A stretch of DNA of 34,259 bases, taken from Flavobacteriales bacterium (GTDB taxonomy: Bacteria; Bacteroidota; Bacteroidia; Flavobacteriales_D; Sanyastnellaceae). Under the pieces are notes generated by a model. That model ran no database searches and had not been told where the DNA came from. It worked only from the letters and a program-made list of their open reading frames with translations. Below are positions 26,732 to 34,259 of the stretch, piece by piece. The position numbers were made by a program, and so were the translations under genes. The stretch covers positions 1 through 34,259 of the forward strand of contig JAURDB010000012.1 of the NCBI GenBank assembly GCA_030828175.1, given 5' to 3'. Within the stretch, counting starts at the first letter, position 1; every line of letters starts with the position of its first letter.

Positions 26732-27917
26732 GCGCACGTTTTGGCTGATGGTTGTCTTGGTCGCCAGCGGATTTGCAGCTTCGGCGCAAACCGGAGACAA
26801 GGCTGCACTGGAAGCAGAACGCGAAGCCATTGCTGCCAGAATCGCTGCCACCCAGAAGCTTCTCCATGAATCTCAGGATGACCAGAAGAAGACCACACGT
26901 CAACTGGCCATACTGGAAGAGGAGCTCGCCCTTCGCCAACAATTGCTGAGCAACCTTCAAAGCGAAAGAAGGGAAACTGAGCGCCGGCTTGCGGCGAGGC
27001 AGTCCAGCGTTTCGAAAGCCGATGCCCAAGTGCAAGCTCTCAAGGATGAGTATGCCGAAATGATTCGCGTTGCAGCGCGCCTGCAGGGTCAAAATGCCCT
27101 GTGGGGACTCCTGCTGGATGCCGAAACCACCACGCAGGTCTTCCAGCGTCTTTTGCTGATCGAAGAATACGGCCGCTTACGGAAGAGCCAAGCTGAACTG
27201 ATTTCCACCTCCACTTTGGCACTCAGAGAAGAAATGGATGGCCTGCGACGGGAAAAGGCCGCGCTGGTCTCCCTCGAAGTCGAATCGCGCGAACAACGGG
27301 ATGCCGCCCGAAAAGGGGCCCTCAGACAGGAGAACATCCTTTCGGATCTCAGGTCGAAGGAGAGACAGCTGAAAGACCAATTGGCCAAGGAAGAGGCCCG
27401 GCGCGCCGAATTGGGCAAGGCCATTGACCGCATCCTCGCCGCAGCCCGGCGCAACAGCAACGAGGGTGAGGGCTTTGCAGCCACCCCGGAGGGGAAAATC
27501 ATCGGAGCTGAGTTCAAGGCGAACCGCGGCAAACTGCCTTGGCCTGTGGCAGAAGGAGTCATTGTGGGTCGGTTCGGAACACACAATCACCCTTCCATAC
27601 CGGGCATTCAGATTGAACGCCGAGGCATTGACATTGCGACATCATCAGATGCGGCAGTAACGGCTGTATTCAGCGGGCGCGTATCGAATGTGATCACCAT
27701 CCCCGGTGGCGGCATGGTGGTGATGGTGGACCATGGTTCGCATCGCACGGTGTACGCCAACCTGTCACGTGTGGACGTGCAGGATGGTGAGGATGTCATC
27801 ACCGGGCAGCCCGTGGGAACCGTTCTGGACCAGGGCAATGGACACCGGGCGCACTTCGAAATCTGGGATGCGGCGGGCAGTGCCCCGTTGAACCCTGAAT
27901 TATGGATTGCCCGATGA
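26709..27917 (+). CDS. EnvC-like murein hydrolase activator (coiled coil plus degenerate M23/LytM domain)
   Basis: Signal peptide, long coiled coil, C-terminal GIDIATSSDAAVTAVFSGRVSNVITIPGGGMVVMVDHG...GQPVGTVLDQGNGHRAHFEIW. Confidence 0.88.
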   Translation: MRYGKGFKRTFWLMVVLVASGFAASAQTGDKAALEAEREAIAARIAATQKLLHESQDDQKKTTRQLAILEEELALRQQLLSNLQSERRETERRLAARQSSVSKADAQVQALKDEYAEMIRVAARLQGQNALWGLLLDAETTTQVFQRLLLIEEYGRLRKSQAELISTSTLALREEMDGLRREKAALVSLEVESREQRDAARKGALRQENILSDLRSKERQLKDQLAKEEARRAELGKAIDRILAAARRNSNEGEGFAATPEGKIIGAEFKANRGKLPWPVAEGVIVGRFGTHNHPSIPGIQIERRGIDIATSSDAAVTAVFSGRVSNVITIPGGGMVVMVDHGSHRTVYANLSRVDVQDGEDVITGQPVGTVLDQGNGHRAHFEIWDAAGSAPLNPELWIAR

Positions 27918-30040
27918 AGTACGTGTTGATCGGCAACCCCAATTGCGGCAAGACCTCGCTCTTCAATCATTTGACCGGGTCTCGCGCCAAAGTAGCGAAC
28001 CTGCCAGGTGTGACGGTTGAGCCGCTGGTCGCCAACGTGAAGCGGCGCAACGGGAAGCAACACGACATTCAACTCGTGGACCTGCCGGGTACATACAGCC
28101 TGTACCCAAAGGCGCTGGATGAAGCGGTGACGCGGGATGCTCTGTTCAATCCAGACCACCTCCATCGGCCAGATGGCTTGTTGGTGGTGATGGACGCAGC
28201 GAACCTCAAGCGGAACCTCTACCTCACGTTGCAGGTTCTCGAGTTGGAGATTCCAACCTTGGTGGTGGTCAACGAAACGGCACCCACCAGCTGGTCGCCC
28301 GAAGAACTTGCGAATACGTTGGGATGCCCTGTTCTTCCGGTGCACGCCCTGAAAGGCACCGGGACGTCCTTGTTGATGGATCACCTGGAAGCGGGCCTGT
28401 CCCCCTCGCAAAACAATGCAGGTTTGGATTCAAGCGCCCGGGGATGGCGGCACCGTGTCGATCTCGGAGCGTTGTCCTCTGCCCTTCCCCACTTGAGCAC
28501 GGCTGGATTGGAATTGCTTGTCACCTCGGACGATTCGCCCGAATGGTTGTCCAAGGAGGCGCGCGAGGCGTTGCAAACGGTCCGAACTGCCACGGGCTGT
28601 GGTGCTTCTGAGCTCCAATTGGGCGAGGCAGCACACAGAAGCCGACAAGTGCGGAGCATTGCCACAAAAGCACTCGGGCAGAACCCGCCGGCCAGCAGAA
28701 ACATCAGTGCCCGTTTGGACCGGGCGTTGACCCACCGCTTTCTCGGGCCCATGATTCTGATGGCCGTGTTCTTCCTCATTTTCCAGGCCGTGTATTCATG
28801 GGCGACTTGGCCCATGGACCGCATTGATGAGGGCATGGGATGGCTGATGGAAGTCTCCAGGTCTGCGCTGCCCGAAGGCTGGTGGACAGACCTTTTGGTC
28901 GATGGGCTTTTGGCCGGCCTCGGAGGTGTGGTCATTTTCGTTCCTCAGATCGCCCTTCTTTTTGGGGCCATTGCCGCTCTTGAAGAAAGCGGATACATGA
29001 CCCGGGTGGCCTTCATGAACGACCGCTGGCTGCGCGCACTGGGATTGGATGGGCGCTCTGCCATTCCTCTGCTGGGCGGGTTTGCCTGCGCCATTCCTGC
29101 CATTTTGGGCGCGCGAACCATCCCTGGAAAAAGGGAGCGGCTGCTCACCATCCTCATCACGCCATGGATGACCTGTTCGGCCCGCCTGCCCGTGTACCTT
29201 TTTCTCATCGGGTTCGTCGTACCCTCCACGCCCTGGGGACCGGGCGGCCTGTTGAACCTTCAGGGGGTCTTTCTCTTCGGTATATATGCCGCCGGACTGT
29301 TTGCGGGACTCTTGTTGGCTTGGGCACTGAACCGAGGGATTCCGAAATCAGCGCCCACTCAATTTCTGCAGGAATGGCCCCCGTACCGTGTTCCCTCCCT
29401 GCGGCGAACACTGGAACAGATTTGGATGCAGGCGCGCGCCTTCATCGAAGGTGCTGGCAAGGTCATCGTCGTCGTTTCGATCCTGCTTTGGGTGCTGTCC
29501 AATACGTCACCCGGAGGCTTCGAAGCCATCGATTCCGAATATGCGGAACGCATGGAACAAAACGAAGCGGTTTCCGGTCCTGTTGCCGTCTCTGAAAAGG
29601 CGCAAATACAGCGAGAATGGTCCGCTGCCCGCATGGATGCTTCTTGGTCAGGCCGCATGGGCGCATTCATTGAGCCGGTCATTGCCCCTCTCGGTTATGA
29701 TGGCCGCATGGGGGTTGCGCTGATTGCGTCCTTTGCCGCCCGCGAGGTGTTCGTGGGAACCATGGCCACCCTTTATGCCGCGCCAGACAGCGACGAAGGC
29801 ATCGGGCAACTGAAGGAGCGCCTCGGTCGCGAATTGAACCCGGATACCGGAAAGCCCATCCTTACGACCGCCACTGCGATGTCGCTCATCGTTTTCTACA
29901 TGCTTGCCATGCAGTGCATCTCGACGATAGCCATCGTCCGACAAGAACTGGGAAGCTGGAACATTGCAGCATTGCAAGCACTGGGCATGACCCTGTTGGC
30001 TTACTTGGCTGCCTGGATGACGTACGGCTTGATCAGCTGA
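27914..30040 (+). CDS. feoB: Ferrous iron transport protein B
   Basis: G1 GNPNCGKTS, G3 DLPGTYSLYP, gate motifs GGFACAIPAILGARTI and TPWMTCSARLPVY; start 27914 (4-nt overlap) preferred over 27902. Confidence 0.93.
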   Translation: MKYVLIGNPNCGKTSLFNHLTGSRAKVANLPGVTVEPLVANVKRRNGKQHDIQLVDLPGTYSLYPKALDEAVTRDALFNPDHLHRPDGLLVVMDAANLKRNLYLTLQVLELEIPTLVVVNETAPTSWSPEELANTLGCPVLPVHALKGTGTSLLMDHLEAGLSPSQNNAGLDSSARGWRHRVDLGALSSALPHLSTAGLELLVTSDDSPEWLSKEAREALQTVRTATGCGASELQLGEAAHRSRQVRSIATKALGQNPPASRNISARLDRALTHRFLGPMILMAVFFLIFQAVYSWATWPMDRIDEGMGWLMEVSRSALPEGWWTDLLVDGLLAGLGGVVIFVPQIALLFGAIAALEESGYMTRVAFMNDRWLRALGLDGRSAIPLLGGFACAIPAILGARTIPGKRERLLTILITPWMTCSARLPVYLFLIGFVVPSTPWGPGGLLNLQGVFLFGIYAAGLFAGLLLAWALNRGIPKSAPTQFLQEWPPYRVPSLRRTLEQIWMQARAFIEGAGKVIVVVSILLWVLSNTSPGGFEAIDSEYAERMEQNEAVSGPVAVSEKAQIQREWSAARMDASWSGRMGAFIEPVIAPLGYDGRMGVALIASFAAREVFVGTMATLYAAPDSDEGIGQLKERLGRELNPDTGKPILTTATAMSLIVFYMLAMQCISTIAIVRQELGSWNIAALQALGMTLLAYLAAWMTYGLIS

Positions 30041-30266
30041 TGGGCTCGACCCACATGAGCTCTGCCTGCTCCTTGCGAAGGGTGACTACGTTTCCACCTG
30101 TGGTCACGGCCATGGGGTCTCCCAATGGAGCAATGTGCCGGACTTCGATGTCTTCGCCGACCACGCAACCCATTTCCATCAGAGCCAACATCCCTTCCGG
30201 GGCGTCGATTCGGGTGAGCTTGCCGCGCTGGCTGGCTTCGAGGTCACTCAGTCTCTTGAGATCCAT
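30033..30266 (-). CDS. feoA: FeoA-domain protein
   Basis: MDLKRLSDLEASQRGKLTRIDAPEGMLALMEMGCVVGEDIEVRHIAPLGDPMAVTTGGNVVTLRKEQAELMWVEPIS; start trimmed from 30368. Confidence 0.88.
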   Translation of the reverse strand: MDLKRLSDLEASQRGKLTRIDAPEGMLALMEMGCVVGEDIEVRHIAPLGDPMAVTTGGNVVTLRKEQAELMWVEPIS

Positions 30267-30301
30267 GGTGCAAACCTCGCACATGAACCATCTACAGCGA
30301 C

Positions 30302-30321
30302 TCCCCTTTTGAGGGGATTTT
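30302..30321 (+). terminator. Possible weak terminator for plus-strand (feoB) read-through
   Basis: TCCCC/GGGGA stem with TTTTGA loop followed by TTTTG. Confidence 0.3.
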
Positions 30322-30351
30322 GCCCCCGCTTTACTTGCCGAAGCGTCTTCC

Positions 30352-30381
30352 AAAGAAAAACCCGGCACGGTGGCCGGGTTT
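30352..30381 (-). terminator. Rho-independent terminator after tRNA-Val
   Basis: Minus strand AAACCCGGC CACCGT GCCGGGTTT followed by TTCTTT. Confidence 0.85.
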
Positions 30382-30385
30382 CCTG

Positions 30386-30460
30386 TGGGTCATACTGGAC
30401 TCGAACCAGTGACCTCTGCCCTGTCAAGGCAGCGCTCTGAACCAGCTGAGCTAATGACCC
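30386..30460 (-). tRNA. tRNA-Val (anticodon GAC), CCA not encoded
   Basis: Minus strand GGGTCAT...CTGCC TTGACAG GGCAG...CTGGTTCGAGTCCAG...ATGACCC A. Confidence 0.95.
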
Positions 30461-30479
30461 TCTTGCTGAATTCGGACGG

Positions 30480-30515
30480 CGAATATACGATGTAGCAGCG
30501 TCAGTCCTCCTCCAA
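30480..30515 (-). promoter_or_regulatory. Candidate promoter for tRNA-Val (TTGG-N24-TATATTCG)
   Basis: TATATTCG on minus (30487-30480), 19 nt upstream of the tRNA 5' end, same spacing as tRNA-Gln; TTG near 30515-30513. Confidence 0.45.
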
Positions 30516-30767
30516 GGCTTCCTCATCGATGTTGTCCAGGTCGAATCCCTCATCCATGTTCTCTTCGAGTACTTCGAGCATGGCTCTGTCAATCCTGAAA
30601 AGGTAGATGGCCTCGTCAGTTCGGATCTCAAGACAGCGCATGATGCGCCCATCTGACAGGTTGATGGACTGCAGATCGTCGTCACTGAATCCTTCGGGAA
30701 AAGCCGACCCGATGAGGTCGAGGTGATGGGCCTCTACGTTGTTGTAATTCTTGATGATGCGTTTCAC
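30501..30767 (-). CDS. Small acidic conserved-looking protein of unknown function (88 aa)
   Basis: MKRIIKNYNNVEAHHLDLIGSAFPEGFSDDDLQSINLSDGRIMRCLEIRTDEAIYLFRIDRAM...; highly acidic C-terminus; sits 21 bp after the DHS-like gene. Confidence 0.7.
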   Translation of the reverse strand: MKRIIKNYNNVEAHHLDLIGSAFPEGFSDDDLQSINLSDGRIMRCLEIRTDEAIYLFRIDRAMLEVLEENMDEGFDLDNIDEEALEED

Positions 30768-30788
30768 GGTAAGTCTGGATTTGAGGGG

Positions 30789-31772
30789 TCACCAGTCGAG
30801 CAGCCAGCCGAAAAACAGCGGCGCCACGATGGTGGCATCCGATTCGATGACGAATCGGGGCGTCTCAACGCCGAGTTTGCCCCATGTGATTTTTTCATTG
30901 GGAACCGCTCCCGAGTAGCTCCCGTAACTCGTGGTACTGTCGGAAATCTGGCAGAAATAGGACCACAGTGGAACACCGGTTCTGCCGAGGTCCTGATGCA
31001 GCATGGGCACCACACAGATGGGGAAATCGCCCGCTATCCCGCCGCCAATCTGGAAGAAGCCAACGCCCTGTCCGGTCTCCTGAGTCGTCTGCGTGTACCA
31101 ATCCGCGAGGTACATCATGTACTCGATGCCGCTTTTGACCGTTCCGGGTTGGACATCTCCCTCCAGGCAGTGGGCGGCGAAGATGTTGCCCAGCGTGCTG
31201 TCTTCCCAGCCCGGACAGACGATGGGAAGTCCCTTCTCGGCCGCTGCGTGCATCCAACTGTCGGCCGGATCGATCTGGAAAGCGTCGTCCAGTTGTCCAC
31301 CCAAAAGAGCCTCGTAGAAGAACTCGTGTGGGAACTTCCTTTCGCCGCTCAGCTCGGCCTCCTTCCACAGATCCACCATCACCCCCTCCAGCTTGCGAAA
31401 AGCCTCCTCCTCCGGGATGCACGTATCCGTTACGCGGTTCAGTCCGCGGTCGAGCAACGCCTGCTCCTCGGCGGGCGACAAGTCACGGTAATGCGGTACC
31501 CGCTCGTAGTGGTTGTGCGCGACAAGGTTCATCACGTCTTCCTCGAGGTTGGCTCCGGTACAGCTGATGATGTGCACCTTATCCCGGCGGATCATCTCTG
31601 CGAGGCTGCGGCCCAATTCAGCCGTGCTCATGGCGCCTGCGAGGGTAATCATCATGCTTCCTCCGCCCTGCAAGCAAGTGTCGTACGCCTGCGCAGCCTC
31701 AGGGATCACAGCGGCGTTGAAGTGGCGATAATGGCGATCCGCAAAGGCGCGGACAAACGGTTTCTGCTCCAT
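30789..31772 (-). CDS. Deoxyhypusine synthase-like protein (candidate homospermidine synthase)
   Basis: MITLAGAMSTAELGRSLAEMIRRDKVHIISCTGANLEEDVMNLVAHNHY...GGGIAGDFPICVVPML...SGAVPNEKITWGKLGVETPRFVIESDATIVAPL; start 31772 (MEQKPF) or 31796. Confidence 0.92.
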   Translation of the reverse strand: MEQKPFVRAFADRHYRHFNAAVIPEAAQAYDTCLQGGGSMMITLAGAMSTAELGRSLAEMIRRDKVHIISCTGANLEEDVMNLVAHNHYERVPHYRDLSPAEEQALLDRGLNRVTDTCIPEEEAFRKLEGVMVDLWKEAELSGERKFPHEFFYEALLGGQLDDAFQIDPADSWMHAAAEKGLPIVCPGWEDSTLGNIFAAHCLEGDVQPGTVKSGIEYMMYLADWYTQTTQETGQGVGFFQIGGGIAGDFPICVVPMLHQDLGRTGVPLWSYFCQISDSTTSYGSYSGAVPNEKITWGKLGVETPRFVIESDATIVAPLFFGWLLDW

Positions 31773-31773
31773 T

Positions 31774-32724
31774 TCAGGTGGATTTTGGCTCGGCAATGGG
31801 CTCGGGTTCCAGCACGTAGGTCAACATCTTGTGCAAGAGTTTCGCTGCGGTGAATGCACTGGGGCTGCGCTCCATCCGGGGGGCGAGCTCCACAATGTCA
31901 AATCCGACAACGCGGTGCCGTTCTGCCGCTGCCCTGATGAGCCCGATGACCTGGTACCAATTCAACCCCCCGGGCTCAGGCGTCCCGGTTTCCGGCAGGT
32001 AGGCAGGGTCAAAAACGTCCAGGTCCACGGTGATGTAGAGCGGGGTACCCGCAGGCCCCAATCTGTCGACAGCAGCCGCGATCCAATCGGCGTCGGCAGC
32101 AGCATGGCAATGCGCTCCGTGAAAGACATTGCCTTCTTGCTCGTAGTGGCGCTCCTCGGCCTCCGTGCTGCGGATCCCCACCTGAACGAGTCGGGCATGT
32201 GTCGCAGCCCAATGCAAAGCGCAAGCGTGGTTACAAGCGGATCCATGGAAGGTGCTCCGCAAGTCGCTGTGTGCATCCAACTGCAAGACTGCCAATCCCC
32301 GCTCTGCAGCCGCACAGGCCTGAATCGCTCCGATACTGACGCTGTGCTCACCCCCTACCACAATGGGCATGACCCCTTTTCCCATCCACTTTCCTACTTC
32401 CCCTCGGACATCCGCGCAAACCTGCTCAGGAGACTTTGCCACGCCATCCACCTCCAGCGGAAGGGCCTCCAGAATGGCAATGCCCTCACCGTGTACTTCG
32501 GAGCCAGACTCGATGTCGAACAGCTCCATGTTCTCGAGTGCCTCAAACATGGCATCCGGTCCTTTGTCCGCCCCCTTTCCCCAAGTGCTCGTCCCATCAT
32601 AGGGCACAGGCAGGATCACGGCACGGGGAAGGCGGCCATCCGTCAGTACGGGCTCTCCGGCATAATGCCGTATGCCCAAAGTGGGAGGGTGGAAATCCGG
32701 CTCGTTGTACATGGAAACCATCAT
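31774..32724 (-). CDS. speB: Agmatinase (arginase/ureohydrolase family)
   Basis: VVGGEHSVSIGA, QLDAHSDLR, TVDLDVFDPAYLPETGTPEPGG; start trimmed from 32949 to the ATG overlapping the speA stop. Confidence 0.92.
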   Translation of the reverse strand: MMVSMYNEPDFHPPTLGIRHYAGEPVLTDGRLPRAVILPVPYDGTSTWGKGADKGPDAMFEALENMELFDIESGSEVHGEGIAILEALPLEVDGVAKSPEQVCADVRGEVGKWMGKGVMPIVVGGEHSVSIGAIQACAAAERGLAVLQLDAHSDLRSTFHGSACNHACALHWAATHARLVQVGIRSTEAEERHYEQEGNVFHGAHCHAAADADWIAAAVDRLGPAGTPLYITVDLDVFDPAYLPETGTPEPGGLNWYQVIGLIRAAAERHRVVGFDIVELAPRMERSPSAFTAAKLLHKMLTYVLEPEPIAEPKST

Positions 32725-34220
32725 TGTCGGACCGATTGGGACGCCCGAAAAGCCTTGCGCCGGGACTCCGCTTGTTTGGCCTTGTTGCTCGCCTCGTCCT
32801 CCAAAAGGACGGCTTCCGAACGCTGCTGGCCGTATCCAAGCAGGGCGAGTACGTCTTCCCCCTGCTGCTCGTCGCAAAAAACCTCCGCCTGCAGACGGCC
32901 CTCCGCATCCCGGTTCAACAGCACATGCTTGGGTCCGGGAATCAAGCAATGGTGCACGCCCCCGTGGCCCCCGATGTTGTCCTGATACGCCGCAGTGTTG
33001 AAGAAGGCGAGGTACAGCGGTTTCTCCGGGCTGAACTTGGGCAGGTATATCGCATTGAGGTGCTGCTCCGAATTGTAGTAATCATCGCTGTCGCAGGTCA
33101 ACCCTCCCAGGAATACCCGCTCGTAGTTGTCCTCCCAGCGGTTGACGGGCAGCATCATGAAACGCTTGTTGATCGCCCAGGTGTCCGGAAGGGTCGTCAT
33201 GAAGCTCGAATCGATGAGGTTCCAGCGCTCCCGGTCATTCTGGCGCTTCTGGTACAGGACCTTGAAGAGCGTTCCTCCGGCCTCTCCCACCGTGAAAGAG
33301 CCGAATTCCGTGAAGATGTCCGGAACGGGAACCCCCTGTTCACTGCAGTGTACCATGATCTGTTCGAGGATGGCCTCGATCATGTAGCTGTAATCGTATT
33401 CGAAGCCCAGGGAATTCTTGATGGGAAGCCCGCCGCCGATGTTGAGTGCCGTCAATTGAGGACATTCCTTTCTCAGCAGGCAATACACGTCCAATGCCTT
33501 GCGCAGCTCGTTCCAATAGTATGCCGTGTCCCGAATGCCTGTATTCACGAAGAAGTGGAGCATGCGCAGCCTGAGATTCGGATGGTCCGCCAGGTGCTCC
33601 CGCCAGAAAGGCACGATGCGCCGGTATCCCATTCCCAGGCGAGAAGTGTAGAACTCGAATTTGGGCTCCTCCTCCGATGCAATGCGAAGTCCAACGTCTA
33701 TGGGCGATTTCACCGCCTCACTCAGCATTTCGAATTCCAGCTCGTTGTCCAGAACGGGCAGGATTCCGGTGAACCCATCCGAATGCAGGGCCGCGATCCG
33801 GTCCACGTATGCCCGGGTCTTGAAGCCGTTGCAAACCACCGTGGCCTTGCGGTCCAAATGACCGCTCCCCTCCAGCGACCGAACGATGTCAAGGTCGAAA
33901 GCGCTGCTCGTTTCCAGGCGGGCCCCATGCCGCAACACTTCCTCTGTGACATGGCGGAAATGTGAGCTCTTCGTCACGTAACAATAGTGGTAGGCGCCTT
34001 GGTAGCCCAGCTTGTCCATGGCTTCGTTGAACCAGCCAGTGGCCTTTCGGATGCTCTCGCCGATGCGGGGCAGGTAGGTGAAACGCAGAGGAGTGCCGTA
34101 ACGCTCCACGAGGTCCATCAGGTCAATGCCGTGGAAGTGGAGACTGTCGCCTTCGAGTACGAATTCGTCCTGGGGCCAGTCGAAAGTTTGCTCGATTAGG
34201 TCGAGATACCTTGTTTTCAT
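32721..34220 (-). CDS. speA: Biosynthetic arginine decarboxylase (fold type III PLP)
   Basis: GTPLRFTYLPRIGESIRKATGWFNEAM...YHYCYVTKSSHFRHV...ARLETSSAFDLDIV...LNIGGGLPIKNS; adjacent speB. Confidence 0.9.
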   Translation of the reverse strand: MKTRYLDLIEQTFDWPQDEFVLEGDSLHFHGIDLMDLVERYGTPLRFTYLPRIGESIRKATGWFNEAMDKLGYQGAYHYCYVTKSSHFRHVTEEVLRHGARLETSSAFDLDIVRSLEGSGHLDRKATVVCNGFKTRAYVDRIAALHSDGFTGILPVLDNELEFEMLSEAVKSPIDVGLRIASEEEPKFEFYTSRLGMGYRRIVPFWREHLADHPNLRLRMLHFFVNTGIRDTAYYWNELRKALDVYCLLRKECPQLTALNIGGGLPIKNSLGFEYDYSYMIEAILEQIMVHCSEQGVPVPDIFTEFGSFTVGEAGGTLFKVLYQKRQNDRERWNLIDSSFMTTLPDTWAINKRFMMLPVNRWEDNYERVFLGGLTCDSDDYYNSEQHLNAIYLPKFSPEKPLYLAFFNTAAYQDNIGGHGGVHHCLIPGPKHVLLNRDAEGRLQAEVFCDEQQGEDVLALLGYGQQRSEAVLLEDEASNKAKQAESRRKAFRASQSVRQ

Positions 34221-34259
34221 AGGGGTTCGAAAAGGGGGTGAAAAGGGGAAGGGACGAAC

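Noticed and set aside
32436-33965. 509-aa plus-strand ORF
   Set aside because: Antisense to speA/speB, which carry clear family motifs.
1-34259. CRISPR arrays, IS elements, integrase/phage or toxin-antitoxin systems
   Set aside because: No regular spaced repeats, transposase motifs, att-like duplications at the tRNAs or recognisable defence genes seen. The MORN protein is lipoprotein-like and gives no basis for a toxin-antitoxin call.

Overview
The window is a compact, coding-dense chromosomal segment, most likely from a fairly GC-rich Bacteroidota (Flavobacteriales-like). That placement rests on protein styles (SpeA/SpeB/DHS-like, DUF4292-like, Zn-ligand-less DnaG), TAnnTTTG/TAnnTTCG -7 motifs and the absence of obvious Shine-Dalgarno sequences. 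I support 33 protein genes and two tRNAs (Gln-TTG, Val-GAC). Recognisable blocks are: recJ; dnaG; a HK/RR two-component pair; prs-rplY-pth; nadD-gmk-yicC (minus); prenyl synthase-MORN-glucosaminidase; a long tightly overlapping run hmgA-hppD-ABC(2xNBD)-crotonase-dut-NTase-TPR-DUF4292-EnvC-feoB; convergent feoA; and speA-speB-DHS-like plus a small acidic protein. I see no CRISPR, IS element, prophage or integrated mobile element. Most of the window is core metabolism. The best second-look items are: (i) the speA-speB-DHS-like cassette, a candidate homospermidine pathway with the catalytic Lys retained; (ii) a DnaG whose four zinc-finger ligand positions are all substituted; (iii) a FeoB with a degenerate G4 (NxxD) motif; (iv) convergent feoB/feoA sharing a palindromic stop-codon overlap; (v) a secreted protein with in-register 14-aa YadA-like repeats and an 84-residue super-repeat; (vi) a lipoprotein-like protein built of 'NGxELxxDCGGxxCxPC' repeats; (vii) two tRNA genes with a TAnnTTCG box at exactly the same 19-nt distance. 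I found no convincing wholly new multi-gene system. All product calls are from reading motifs; no database search was run.
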